Positions 7,530 through 15,968 of a DNA stretch of 64,000 nt are shown here, one piece after another. The notes below the pieces were generated by a model. The model was not told the origin of the DNA. It searched no databases and worked only from the letters and a program-made list of their open reading frames with translations. The position numbers were made by a program, and so were the translations under genes. The stretch spans positions 3,658,001-3,722,000 of the forward strand of contig OY763490.2 in NCBI GenBank assembly GCA_963667505.2, read 5' to 3'. The DNA comes from Aldehydirespirator sp963667505. Its GTDB lineage: Bacteria; Actinomycetota; Acidimicrobiia; Acidimicrobiales; Aldehydirespiratoraceae. Each line of letters begins with the position of its first letter. The first letter of the stretch is position 1.

Positions 7530-8744
7530 GTGAGCCGAGTCGCCGTGCTGTCGCTTCACACCTCGCCGCTGTCGCTTCCGGGCCAGGGCGACGCCGGCGG
7601 CATGAACGTCTATGTCCGCGAGCTCGTGTCGTCGCTGGCCCAGGCGGGCGTCGATGCCACGGTGTTCGTCAGGCGCCACGACCACGCTCCCGAGGTCGTC
7701 GGGGTGGAGCCCGGCTTCAGAGTGGTCCATGTTCCCGCCGGGCCGTTCGATCTGGACAAGGAGTCCCTGCCGACGGTCGTGGAGAGGTTCGCCGACGGAG
7801 TGAGGTCCTGGCTGGACGTCAGCCCGGTCGATGTGCTGCACGCCAACTACTGGCTCTCGGGCGTCGCCGGCCACCGGCTGAAGCACCAACTCGGCCTGCC
7901 TCTGGTCTGCACTTTCCACACGCTGGCTCGGGTCAAGGCCGAGACCGGCGATCCCGAGCCTCAGCGCCGCATCGATGCCGAGGCGGAGGTGGTCTCCTGC
8001 GCCGACGTGATCACCGCCAACTCGGTCACCGAGGCGCAGCAGTTGGCGCGGCTCTACGCCGCCGACCCCGAACGCATCGACGTGGTGCCGCCGGGGGTCG
8101 ACTCCGCCTTGTTCTCGGTCGGGTCGCAGCGCGGGGCCAGAGCGGCGCTGGGCCTCGGAAGCGGGCCGGTACTGCTGTTCGTGGGCAGGATCCAGCCTCT
8201 CAAAGGGCTCGACATCGCGGTGGAGGCGTTCGCCGAGCTGAGCGCATCGTACCCCGACGCGCGCCTGTTGGTGGTCGGCGGCGCATCCGGGCCGGAAGGC
8301 GAGGCCGAGCTCCGACGCCTCGGTGCCGCCATCCGCTTGCACGAACTGGGGGACCGGGTGAGGCTCGTGGCGGCGCAGCCCCACCACCTGCTGTCGACCT
8401 ACTACCGCGCTGCCGACGTCTGTCTGGTGCCCAGCCGCTCGGAGTCGTTCGGGCTTGTGGCTCTGGAGGCCGCGGCCTGCGGCGTTCCGGTGGTGGCGGC
8501 CGACGTGGGCGGACTGCGGGTTCTCGTCGACAACGGCCGCACCGGCATCCGGGTCGCCGGGCGCGACCCGTCGCGCTACGCGGCCGCAGCACGCTTGCTG
8601 CTCGACGATGCCGTGCTGGCCGAGTCGATGGGCCGCGGCGGCGCCGAGATGGCCGGCCGCTACTCGTGGACTGCCACTGCCGGACGCTTGCGGCGGATCT
8701 TCGAGGACCTCTCGGCGCGGGTCCCGGTGGACTGCACGGCCTGA
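7530..8744 (+). CDS. mshA: D-inositol-3-phosphate glycosyltransferase (mycothiol synthesis)
   Basis: A 404-residue GT-B (GT4) enzyme from GTG 7530. It carries the MshA N-terminal signature HTSPLSLPGQGDAGGMNVYV, the inter-domain PEPQRRIDAE block, the GRIQPLKGLDIAVEAF motif at the start of the C-terminal Rossmann domain, and the nucleotide-sugar site PSRSESFGLVALEAAACGVP. MshA joins UDP-GlcNAc to inositol-3-phosphate, the first step of mycothiol, the main low-molecular-weight thiol of Actinomycetota. The neighbouring YbjN-like gene also follows mshA in mycobacteria, which supports orthology. Other GT4 roles are possible but less likely. Confidence 0.88.
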   Translation: MSRVAVLSLHTSPLSLPGQGDAGGMNVYVRELVSSLAQAGVDATVFVRRHDHAPEVVGVEPGFRVVHVPAGPFDLDKESLPTVVERFADGVRSWLDVSPVDVLHANYWLSGVAGHRLKHQLGLPLVCTFHTLARVKAETGDPEPQRRIDAEAEVVSCADVITANSVTEAQQLARLYAADPERIDVVPPGVDSALFSVGSQRGARAALGLGSGPVLLFVGRIQPLKGLDIAVEAFAELSASYPDARLLVVGGASGPEGEAELRRLGAAIRLHELGDRVRLVAAQPHHLLSTYYRAADVCLVPSRSESFGLVALEAAACGVPVVAADVGGLRVLVDNGRTGIRVAGRDPSRYAAAARLLLDDAVLAESMGRGGAEMAGRYSWTATAGRLRRIFEDLSARVPVDCTA

Positions 8745-8750
8745 GCCTCG

Positions 8751-9218
8751 GTGGACGAGACGGCGCCGGCCTCCAGCGAGGAGTTGGAAAGACTCGAGCG
8801 TCGCATCAACTCGTGGCTGGCTACCGCCGCGAAGGCGAATCCCGCCGTCGACGCTGTGGAACGAGGCCCGGCCGGCGAACGGCGCTGGTACGTGCGGATC
8901 CGCGGCGACGAGAAGGACGTGTGGACGATCTGGTTCACGCTGGGGCAGCGGACGCTGCACTACGAGACCTATCTCGTCCCGGCGCCCGAGGAGAACCACG
9001 CCAGGTTCTACGAGCACCTCCTTCGGCGCAATCGGCGCCTCACCGGGCTGAAGCTCGAGATCGGCGACGAGGACGCGGTCTTCCTGGCCGGTTCCACGCC
9101 CGTCGCGAGTGTGACCGAAGTCACCCTCGACGGAGTTCTCGGGTCGATGTACGCTGCCGTCGAGCTCGTGTTCCGGCCGGCGATGCGCATCGGCTACGAG
9201 TCGAAGTTCCGTGCATGA
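8751..9218 (+). CDS. YbjN domain protein
   Basis: A 155-residue protein starting at GTG 8751, only 6 bases after mshA, so probably translationally coupled to it. It matches the actinobacterial YbjN-like proteins (secretion-chaperone fold): WYVRIRGDEKDVWTIWFTLG, LHYETYLVPAPEENHARFYE and LLRRNRRLTGLKLEIGDEDA. In mycobacteria a homologue also sits directly after mshA. The molecular function is unproven; a role in protein-protein contact or as a fold chaperone is suggested by the fold. Confidence 0.85.
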   Translation: MDETAPASSEELERLERRINSWLATAAKANPAVDAVERGPAGERRWYVRIRGDEKDVWTIWFTLGQRTLHYETYLVPAPEENHARFYEHLLRRNRRLTGLKLEIGDEDAVFLAGSTPVASVTEVTLDGVLGSMYAAVELVFRPAMRIGYESKFRA

Positions 9219-9417
9219 ATACAACCTTGGAACTAGAAAAACTACCTTGATGTGCCCAATTCTGCCGAGATGGCATAGAGTGGGGTTGATTCCGGCGGAG
9301 ACGGGTCGGCCGTTCCAGGGGAAGTTGCGGACCGCCCTGCTCCGCTGGAGTCAATCTAGTCCGCCGGGCCGAGGCCGTGTTCGGATCGGGCCGGCGTCGC
9401 TGATAGACCTACGGGGG

Positions 9418-9444
9418 TCCCGGCGAGGGTGCGCTTCGCCGGGA
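9418..9444 (+). promoter_or_regulatory. Leader stem-loop upstream of the cytochrome operon
   Basis: A perfect 9-bp inverted repeat (TCCCGGCGA / TCGCCGGGA) encloses a 9-base loop, ending 41 bases before the first gene of the Rieske/cytochrome b operon. It has no T-run, so it is not a standard terminator. It may be a leader structure or an operator. The rest of the 267-base gap (9219-9485) starts with a locally A-rich stretch (about 9219-9250) that could hold the promoter, but I cannot fix -35 and -10 boxes. Confidence 0.4.
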
Positions 9445-9485
9445 CTACACTGCCGAAACGTCGCAGTCGCCGTCGAGGAGAGCCG

Positions 9486-9941
9486 GTGGTCGCTTTCGTC
9501 CTGTCAGTCCTAGTCACGGTGGTGCTCGCCGCCGCAGTCGTCCTCTACATGCGGCGGCGGCCGGTCGGCACCCCCGTCACTTGGGGCGAGGCCATGTTCG
9601 GTGCCATGATCGTCTTCTTCGGGCTGTTCTGGATCTACGGCGTCGTTCCCCACCAGTGGCTGGCATGGGCCGACAACGAGCTCAACTGGCGCACCGACAA
9701 GCTATTCGTCGGGCCGGGCGGCATCCTCAGGGCCCAGGCCCACGGCGGAAGCTTCCCGTTCACGATCACCTACGTGGTGATCCGCGACGTGATCGCGATC
9801 GGGATCTACGGCGCGGCCGTCGGGGCCAACGTCGCCATGTGGTTCATGTGGCAGAATCGGGGCAAGAAGGCCGCGGCCTCCGACGTGGTCGAGAAGTCGA
9901 GTTTCGGCCGTCCGCTCGTGCGAGAGGGGACGAAGGTGTGA
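9486..9941 (+). CDS. Membrane protein, first gene of the Rieske/cytochrome b operon
   Basis: A 151-residue protein from GTG 9486, which has a GAGGAG ribosome site just upstream. Three hydrophobic helices are visible: residues about 3-22, 36-57 and a third near 100-120 (VIRDVIAIGIYGAAVGANVA), then a basic tail. I do not recognise a family. Its stop overlaps the start of the ferredoxin gene (GTGA), so it is probably a membrane partner for that ferredoxin and the quinol-oxidising complex encoded downstream. Confidence 0.75.
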   Translation: MVAFVLSVLVTVVLAAAVVLYMRRRPVGTPVTWGEAMFGAMIVFFGLFWIYGVVPHQWLAWADNELNWRTDKLFVGPGGILRAQAHGGSFPFTITYVVIRDVIAIGIYGAAVGANVAMWFMWQNRGKKAAASDVVEKSSFGRPLVREGTKV

Positions 9942-10354
9942 CCACCACCGACGCCAACCCTCCCATGCCGGAGTTCCGGGACGACTACGTGCTCCAAGAA
10001 GTCGACGCGGCCTGGCTCTCCAAGGCCGTCAAGCCCAAGCAGTTCATCCACATCGACCAGTCCGAGTGCATCATGTGCGAGGGCTGCGTGGACATCTGCC
10101 CGTGGAAGTGCATCTTCATGGTCACCCCGGACGCGGTCGACGAGGCCATCGGCACCGAACGGCCCGGAGTCGACCCCACCGACCGGGTGATCTTCACCAT
10201 CGACGACGACGTCTGCACCCGCTGCGCCCTGTGCGTGGACCGGTGTCCCACCGGCGTGATCATCCTCGGCAAGATGGTCGAGCCCTCCCCCGGGGGCGAC
10301 CCCCACCAGCGAACCAACTCCCACGGCTACGGCTACGGCATGCGCCTCGCCTGA
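9938..10354 (+). CDS. Ferredoxin with two 4Fe-4S clusters
   Basis: A 138-residue protein from GTG 9938, overlapping the previous stop. It has two C-x2-C-x2-C-x3-CP cluster motifs: CIMCEGCVDICPWKC (from about residue 44) and CTRCALCVDRCPTGV (from about residue 93), separated by a long loop, as in NuoI-type ferredoxins. There is no signal peptide, so it is cytoplasmic or membrane-associated. Its place before the cytochrome b genes suggests that it passes electrons to or from the quinol/cytochrome complex. A ferredoxin is not part of textbook bc1 operons, which makes this operon unusual. Confidence 0.9.
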   Translation: MTTTDANPPMPEFRDDYVLQEVDAAWLSKAVKPKQFIHIDQSECIMCEGCVDICPWKCIFMVTPDAVDEAIGTERPGVDPTDRVIFTIDDDVCTRCALCVDRCPTGVIILGKMVEPSPGGDPHQRTNSHGYGYGMRLA

Positions 10355-10431
10355 CACCGGCCCGTCACACCAGCCCTCAGCCATCCTCCGACGCACAGTC
10401 CATCCAGATCCGCAAGGAGACGGTCTCCCCC

Positions 10432-11226
10432 ATGGCCATCGACACCGAAGAGCGAAAGAAGCCGCTGCCCCAGCGCCTGACCGACCAGATGAGCAGGCTG
10501 GGCGATCAGGTGCAGGGCTCCCAGGCTTGGAACTCGATCTTCCGACCCGGGTCGATCTTCCGCAAGGGCTACACCGACAGCCCCCGGAACCGCTCCTACG
10601 TAGTGATGAACAGCGTGCTGTACCACCTCCACCCGGTGAAGGTGAAGCGCCATGCCGTGAAGGTCAGCTACACCCTGTGCCTCGGCGGCCTGAGCTTCTT
10701 CCTGTTCATCTTGCTGACGGTCACCGGGATCTTCCTGATGTTCTTCTACCGGCCGACGGCGGCCCAGGCCTGGGACGACATATACATCCTGCAGACGTCG
10801 GTCACCTTCGGCCTGCTCGTGCGCAACATGCACCGATGGGGGGCGCACCTCATGGTGATCACCGTGTTCCTGCACATGGCTCGGGTCTTCTACCACGGCG
10901 CCTACAAGCCGCCCCGCGAGTTCAACTGGGTGATCGGCGTGATCCTGCTCAAGCTCACCCTGCTCCTGTCGTTCACCGGCTACCTGCTGCCTTGGGACCA
11001 ACTCGCCCTGTGGGCGGTGACGGTGGGCACCAACATGATGGGATACACCCCGGTCTTCGGCGACCAAGTGCGCTTCGTGCTGCTCGGCGGCGTGGAGATC
11101 GGAACCGACACGCTGCTGCGCTGGTACGTGCTGCACGTGCTGATGCTGCCGTTCGTGCTGGTCATCTTCCTGGCCGTCCACTTCTGGAGAGTGCGCAAGG
11201 ACGGCGGCATCTCGGGCCCGCTGTAG
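10432..11226 (+). CDS. Cytochrome b, N-terminal (b6-type) subunit
   Basis: A 264-residue protein from ATG 10432 with an AAGGAG ribosome site. After an amphipathic N terminus of about 75 residues come four membrane helices carrying the two pairs of haem-b histidines: HRWGAHLMV and FLHMARVFYHG give the first set, and VLHVLMLPFVLV with AVHFWRVRKDGG the second. It ends after the fourth helix, so cytochrome b is split as in b6f complexes (b6 plus subunit IV). It oxidises quinol and feeds electrons to the Rieske protein encoded three genes on. Confidence 0.92.
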   Translation: MAIDTEERKKPLPQRLTDQMSRLGDQVQGSQAWNSIFRPGSIFRKGYTDSPRNRSYVVMNSVLYHLHPVKVKRHAVKVSYTLCLGGLSFFLFILLTVTGIFLMFFYRPTAAQAWDDIYILQTSVTFGLLVRNMHRWGAHLMVITVFLHMARVFYHGAYKPPREFNWVIGVILLKLTLLLSFTGYLLPWDQLALWAVTVGTNMMGYTPVFGDQVRFVLLGGVEIGTDTLLRWYVLHVLMLPFVLVIFLAVHFWRVRKDGGISGPL

Positions 11227-11326
11227 GGGCGGTGGCAAGAAGGGTCCACGGAAGCGATGACGACAGGCATCGGACACAGGGCGAACATCAAGCAACGAGA
11301 TCGGAAGGCGACGACGGAAGACTGAG

Positions 11327-12118
11327 ATGGTAGAGATCCCCGAGCATCTGCGACGGCGGGCCGAGGAGGCGCGAGCCAAGGCCGAGGCGGCCAAGGCGGC
11401 GGCTGCCGGCGCCGGTCAGGCTGGCGGAGAGAGCCAGTCGGAAGCCCAGCAGCAGGCCGCCAGCAAGATCCCCCCGCATCTGCTGGAGCGGTCGCGGGCC
11501 GCCCGGACTGCCGCGGACGCAGGCGCCGCCCCGGAGGCCCCGGCTGCCACCGCGGCCGGCGGCGCGGTGGCGGTGGCGGCCCCGCCCGCCGCCGCGCAGC
11601 CCGCTGCGGCCACCGGGCCCGGCGGTCACACTCAGCGGCTGCTGACGGTGGTGAAGTCGGGGTCGATCCAGGACGTGAAGTCCAAGCCCCAGGACAAGGT
11701 CCACGTGTGGCCCCACCTGCTGGTGGGGGAGTTCGTCGCGTCGCTGTTCATCACCGCGTTCACGCTGCTGTTCTCGATCTTCGTGAACGCACCGCTCCTG
11801 GAGTTGGCCAACTACAACCAGACACCGAACCCGTCCAAGGCGCCCTGGTACTTCCTCGGCCTGCAGGAGCTGTTGACGATGTTCCATCCGATGGTCGCCG
11901 GCGTCACCATCCCGGGCATCGGGCTGCTGCTGCTGATGCTCGCGCCCTACGTGGACAAGAACCCCTCCAAGAAGCCCGAGGACCGCAAGTTCGCCATCAG
12001 CCTCATGACCATCCACTTGATGTTCTGGGCCGTGCTGGTGATGATCGGATCGTTCTTCAGGGGGCCCGGCTTCAACTTCGTCTTCCCGTGGCAGGCGGGG
12101 CTGTTCTTCGAGCTGTGA
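11327..12118 (+). CDS. Cytochrome b, C-terminal (subunit IV-type) subunit
   Basis: A 263-residue protein. Residues 1-115 are an unusual Ala-, Gln- and Pro-rich cytoplasmic extension; residues about 125-263 are the three-helix C-terminal cytochrome b domain. PWYFLGLQELLTM stands where subunit IV has its PEWYF quinol-site motif, with Pro-Trp-Tyr instead of Pro-Glu-Trp-Tyr, so the Glu thought to accept a proton is not in its usual place. The helices around PMVAGVTIPGIGLLLLMLAP and LMTIHLMFWAVLVMIGSFF are typical. It pairs with the preceding b6-type protein. The 100-base gap before it shows no other feature. Confidence 0.88.
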   Translation: MVEIPEHLRRRAEEARAKAEAAKAAAAGAGQAGGESQSEAQQQAASKIPPHLLERSRAARTAADAGAAPEAPAATAAGGAVAVAAPPAAAQPAAATGPGGHTQRLLTVVKSGSIQDVKSKPQDKVHVWPHLLVGEFVASLFITAFTLLFSIFVNAPLLELANYNQTPNPSKAPWYFLGLQELLTMFHPMVAGVTIPGIGLLLLMLAPYVDKNPSKKPEDRKFAISLMTIHLMFWAVLVMIGSFFRGPGFNFVFPWQAGLFFEL

Positions 12119-12176
12119 CGATGCTCGCGCACCTCACGGCAACGTCGTCGGACCGGCGGGTCCGGGGAGGCTGGCG

Positions 12177-13058
12177 ATGATCATCTACGTTGCAATCGCA
12201 GTTCTGGCGGTGCTGGCCCTGGTGGCGGTGCTGGCGGCGGTGCGTCGCCGCCAGTCGGCCGCGGCCGTCGGCATGCTGTCGCGGGAGACCCTGCGCAAGG
12301 ACCGGTCCTCGGTGGTGCTGCGCTCGGAGGCGGCGCCCTCCGGCCGGGAGGTCGAACGGGCCGCGGCCGCCGCCCGGGCCGGGTCGGCACTGGTGGCCTC
12401 CGGGCCGTCGGAGCCGCCCGTTCCGTACGTGCCTCCCGATCCTGAGACGATCGGCGTGAGCCGGCGGCAGTTCTTCAACCGCACGATCGTGATGCTCATG
12501 AGCCTCAGCCTCTCGGGCTTCGGCGTCGCCTGCATCGCGTTCCTGTGGCCGCAGGGCACCAGCGGCTTCGGCTCGAAGATCAAGGTCGGCCTGGTCAGCG
12601 ACGTGCTCAGCGAGATCCGGGACAACAACGGGTTCCTGTACAAGCCCGAGGGCCGGATGTGGCTGACCGAGTATCCCAACGGCACCGTGGAGAAGGCCCT
12701 CGTGACCTACACCCCGGGCGAGCTGGCCGGCATGACCGCCGGCCAGCAGCTTGGTCTGGACGGAGGCATCGTCGCGCTGTATCAGAAGTGCCCGCATCTG
12801 GGGTGCCGGGTACCGGAATGTGCGACTTCGCAATGGTTTGAGTGCCCGTGCCACGGATCGAAGTACAACCAGGTGGGGGAGAAGCGGGGCGGGCCCGCGC
12901 CCCGGGGCATGGACCGCTTCGCAGTCGAGATAGGCGCGGACGGATCGCTGACTGTCGATACCGGCACGATCATCCAGGGCCCGCCGATCGGCACCAACAC
13001 CACCGGCCAGGAAGCCGAGGGGCCGAGCTGCATCGGCCAGGCGACCGGGGGCCACTAG
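12177..13058 (+). CDS. Rieske 2Fe-2S protein of the quinol:cytochrome complex
   Basis: A 293-residue protein. An N-terminal helix (residues 2-22) and a second helix at about 100-123 (NRTIVMLMSLSLSGFGVACI) anchor it; the C-terminal half is the Rieske domain. The cluster ligands are Cys205 and His207 (CPHLGC) and Cys223 and His226 (CPCHGS), with Cys210 and Cys225 placed for the stabilising disulfide. It takes electrons from quinol and gives them to the cytochrome c encoded next. The two-anchor layout resembles actinobacterial QcrA proteins, which have extra N-terminal helices. Confidence 0.93.
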   Translation: MIIYVAIAVLAVLALVAVLAAVRRRQSAAAVGMLSRETLRKDRSSVVLRSEAAPSGREVERAAAAARAGSALVASGPSEPPVPYVPPDPETIGVSRRQFFNRTIVMLMSLSLSGFGVACIAFLWPQGTSGFGSKIKVGLVSDVLSEIRDNNGFLYKPEGRMWLTEYPNGTVEKALVTYTPGELAGMTAGQQLGLDGGIVALYQKCPHLGCRVPECATSQWFECPCHGSKYNQVGEKRGGPAPRGMDRFAVEIGADGSLTVDTGTIIQGPPIGTNTTGQEAEGPSCIGQATGGH

Positions 13059-13093
13059 TGGTCCGAACCGAGCTGTAGGAAACACCCGCGCGC

Positions 13094-14353
13094 ATGCTCC
13101 TTGCCGCCTCCACCCAGAGAACCATCGGGTTCGTCATACTCGGCATCGTCTTCGTCGGGTTCGTCGTATACCTGATCCTCAACGCTCGGTCGGCCCGCGA
13201 GGAGGTCGGAAGCGAGATCGAGCTGGCCGCCAACCGCAAGCCGTACCTGCCCGACGAGGAGCTCGAGGGCACCAAGCTCGACAAGTCTCTGCTGGCCGGT
13301 CTGGCCATGCTGGCCATCATCGGAGTCGGCCTACCGCTGTACTGGCTGGGCGAGCCCGGACGTCACTCGGGTCTCATCAAGGACACCGACCGGATCTTCG
13401 CCGACCGGGGCGGTGAGCTCTACGTCGAGGGCTCCGACTGCCAGCAGTGCCACGGCGCGGAGGGAACGGGCGGATCCGCACCGGTCACGCTCACCGACTC
13501 CGAGGGCAACTTCGTGGCCACGGTCGCGTGGAGCGCCCCTTCGCTCAACACCGTGCTGTCGCGCTTCAGCGAGGACGAGGTGCGCCATGTGCTCAACTAC
13601 GGGCGCAACAACGTGATGCCGGCCTGGGGCACGCCCGGCGGCGGCCCCCTGACCGAACAGCAGGTCGAATACCTGATCCACTACCTGCGGCGGATCCAGA
13701 TCCCCGAGTCGGAACTGCGCGAGATCGTCGACGGCGGCGTGCGCGAGGGCATCGCCGAGCATCTGGGCGTGGACGACGCCGACGGCGCGGTGGACGACTG
13801 GCTCGCGGCGGTTGACGCCGCGGTGGAGGAGGCTCGGGCCATGGCTCTGGCCGCCGACGAGTCCCTGGCCGGAGACGACGAGGCCATCCGCAAGGCCGGT
13901 CTGGAGTTGCTGGCGTCGGGTGAGGCGCCCGGCAGCGAGCTCTACCGCGCCTACGGCGAGATCCTGTTCAACAACCCGGCCGCGGGCGGCACCTACAGCT
14001 GCGCCCGCTGCCACACCTACGGCTGGTCCTTCGACGCCGCCACCGACGGCGACGACAGCATCGACGGCCATGCTGGCCCGATCATCGAGGCGTACAACGA
14101 CGGCGGCGGGTTCTTCGGCCCCAACCTGACCGGCGGCAGCACCCTGGACCAGTTCGAGACCGCCGCCCTGCACGCCGACTTCATCTCCGCTGGCCAGAGC
14201 ATCGGGCAGACCTACGGTCGAGGCGGCTCGGGCGGCAACGGCCAGATGCCGGGCTTCGGCCCCCGCACCGACGACGACCTAGAGGTGACCTACCCGGCCA
14301 CCCTCACGCCGGAACAGATCGACGCCATCGTGGCCTTCGAGAGGAGCCTGTGA
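13094..14353 (+). CDS. Membrane-anchored dihaem cytochrome c
   Basis: A 419-residue protein with two N-terminal hydrophobic helices (about 10-30 and 65-85) and two class I cytochrome c domains. The haem sites are Cys116-x2-Cys119-His120 (CQQCHGAEG) and Cys303-x2-Cys306-His307 (CARCHTYG). Likely distal Met ligands follow each (NNVMPAWG and GNGQMPGFG). In Actinomycetota the dihaem QcrC passes electrons straight from the bc complex to cytochrome oxidase, and this protein probably does the same. It sits between the Rieske gene and an unknown membrane protein, in one operon. Confidence 0.92.
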   Translation: MLLAASTQRTIGFVILGIVFVGFVVYLILNARSAREEVGSEIELAANRKPYLPDEELEGTKLDKSLLAGLAMLAIIGVGLPLYWLGEPGRHSGLIKDTDRIFADRGGELYVEGSDCQQCHGAEGTGGSAPVTLTDSEGNFVATVAWSAPSLNTVLSRFSEDEVRHVLNYGRNNVMPAWGTPGGGPLTEQQVEYLIHYLRRIQIPESELREIVDGGVREGIAEHLGVDDADGAVDDWLAAVDAAVEEARAMALAADESLAGDDEAIRKAGLELLASGEAPGSELYRAYGEILFNNPAAGGTYSCARCHTYGWSFDAATDGDDSIDGHAGPIIEAYNDGGGFFGPNLTGGSTLDQFETAALHADFISAGQSIGQTYGRGGSGGNGQMPGFGPRTDDDLEVTYPATLTPEQIDAIVAFERSL

Positions 14354-14354
14354 C

Positions 14355-15386
14355 ATGGAATCGCTCGATCTGATCGCCGGCCTGGCCTGGGACCCCGAGA
14401 TCCGCGGCTTCATGGCGGTGTTCGCGGGCGCGATCACGCTGATGGGCTCGGTGTGGCTGCTGCTGGTGCTCAACACCGGCACCCGGCTCGGCTCGCTCAT
14501 CGCCATGACCGGGCTCTTCGGCTGGATGGTGATCATGGCCGCGGTCTGGTGGATCTACGGCATCGGCTGGGCGGGCAGCGCCCCCAGCTGGCAGCTCCGG
14601 GAGATCAACGTCGGCGATCTCGACGCGGCCGCCCTCGAGGAGGCGACCTGGCTGCCGGACCGGGTCGAGCTTCCCAGCGCCTTCGACCTGGCGGTGGACT
14701 CCGGCGACCCCGTGGCCCGGGCCGAGTTCGGCATGGTCACCCGCGAGACCCTCACGCCCGACCAGACCGAAGGGCTCTCGCGGTCGGAGATCGACGAGCT
14801 CGTCGCCGACGAGCTGGCCCGCAACCGCGCCGCGACCCTGTCGGAGCTGGCCGCGGTCTCGCCGGGCGTGATACACGACGCCGAGGCGTCGGGCCGACTC
14901 AACTTCGGCGGATGGAAGCTGCTCTCCACGGCCGAGTCCGGCGAGGCCCAGGCGTCTGCGGTGGCCATGCTGCTCGACAGCGCCGATCTGGGCCTCACCA
15001 CCCAGGGCGATTTCAAACTGCTCGAGGCCTACACCGTCGGCGGCAAGCGGGGCCTGCCCGACGACCCCAACCGGCTCGACCGGATCTGGACGCAGATCCG
15101 CACTGCTCTCACCATCACCCATCCGACCCGCTACGGCGTGGTGCAGGCCCAGCAGGTGATCGACCAGCCTCTGATCCCCGGCCAGCCGCCGCCGAGGCCC
15201 ATCGTGGACGAGTCCAAGCCGGTGATCTCCGTGATCATGATCCGGGACCTCGGCAACCTCCGCCTCAAGCCGGCCCTGGTCACGCTTGGTTCCCTGTGCA
15301 TCTTCGCGGCGCTGTGCCTGTTCCTGCACGAGAGGGACAAGCTGTCGTGGCAGCAGCGCGAGGCTGGCGCCAAGGCCGGAGGCTGA
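14355..15386 (+). CDS. Membrane protein of the cytochrome operon, unknown family
   Basis: A 343-residue protein starting one base after the dihaem cytochrome stop. Helices lie at about 18-38 and 45-67 (near LIAMTGLFGWMVIMAAVWWI) and one near the C terminus (about 300-322), leaving a soluble domain of about 220 residues, rich in Asp and Glu, between them. No cofactor motif is visible. The tight coupling suggests an accessory subunit of the Rieske/cytochrome b complex that is specific to this lineage. Function is not known. Confidence 0.75.
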   Translation: MESLDLIAGLAWDPEIRGFMAVFAGAITLMGSVWLLLVLNTGTRLGSLIAMTGLFGWMVIMAAVWWIYGIGWAGSAPSWQLREINVGDLDAAALEEATWLPDRVELPSAFDLAVDSGDPVARAEFGMVTRETLTPDQTEGLSRSEIDELVADELARNRAATLSELAAVSPGVIHDAEASGRLNFGGWKLLSTAESGEAQASAVAMLLDSADLGLTTQGDFKLLEAYTVGGKRGLPDDPNRLDRIWTQIRTALTITHPTRYGVVQAQQVIDQPLIPGQPPPRPIVDESKPVISVIMIRDLGNLRLKPALVTLGSLCIFAALCLFLHERDKLSWQQREAGAKAGG

Positions 15387-15464
15387 GCGATGCGGAACCC
15401 GGACCGCCTGCGCCGTCGGCGTCTCTGTGTCCTCCCGGGCGCCGGGGCCGGAGGCTGAGCGATG
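15375..15464 (+). repeat. Direct repeat at the junction before nuoA (18 bp, 72 bp apart)
   Basis: The 18-base block GCCGGAGGCTGAGCGATG occurs at 15375-15392 and again at 15447-15464. It contains the stop of the upstream gene, its GGAGG ribosome site and an ATG; the second copy supplies the ribosome site and start of nuoA. The 54 bases between are unrelated. It looks like a duplicated coupling junction. Confidence 0.8.
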
Positions 15465-15968
15465 ATGGGCCAGTACTTGCCGCTGCTAGGGCTGTTGGCG
15501 CTTGCGGTGGTGTTCGCGGCAGGCAGCTTCATCGCCTCGGGGCTGCTTGCCCCCCGCCGCCCGACCGTGCCGAAGCTCGATCCCTATGAGTGCGGGATCG
15601 TTCCGGCGAGGGACACGCCCGAACGGTTCCCGGTCAGGTTCTTCCTGGTGGCGATGATCTTCATCGTGTTCGACGTGGAGATAGTGCTGTTCTACCCGTA
15701 CGCGGTGGCCAGGGGAGGCCTCGGCCTCTTCGGGCTGGTAGCCCTGCTCATCTTCACGTTCGCCGTCTTCGAGTCGTTCGTCTATCTGATCGGCGCAGGC
15801 GCGCTCGACTGGGGGCCGGCCTCGAAGGCCCGGGCCGCGGCCGCCGCGGCCAGAGCGGCAGCCGAGCCCGCCGATGACGCCGATGACATGGTGTCGCCCC
15901 GCCGCACCGCCCAGACCACCGTGCGCCGGGTGGGCCTCGAGGGGCGCTGGATCGACGAGGCAGTCTGA
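15462..15968 (+). CDS. nuoA: NADH-quinone oxidoreductase subunit A
   Basis: A 168-residue NuoA, first gene of the 14-gene complex I operon. Three membrane helices are present with the family motifs YECGIVPARDTPERFPVRFF and FIVFDVEIVLFYPYAV (the acidic D-x-E on helix 2). ATG 15462 is chosen (15465 is also possible). The protein is about 40 residues longer than usual: it has an Ala-rich, then acidic, C-terminal tail (from about residue 110) that ends next to nuoB by a TGATG overlap. The tail has no known function. Confidence 0.95.
   Translation: MMGQYLPLLGLLALAVVFAAGSFIASGLLAPRRPTVPKLDPYECGIVPARDTPERFPVRFFLVAMIFIVFDVEIVLFYPYAVARGGLGLFGLVALLIFTFAVFESFVYLIGAGALDWGPASKARAAAAAARAAAEPADDADDMVSPRRTAQTTVRRVGLEGRWIDEAV

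Noticed and set aside
6498..9224. A 908-codon open frame on the minus strand running antisense across mshA and the YbjN gene
   Set aside because: Only its last 198 codons are a recognisable protein (the histidine phosphatase). The rest is the shadow of high-GC genes on the other strand, with Arg/His/Gln-rich non-protein-like sequence.
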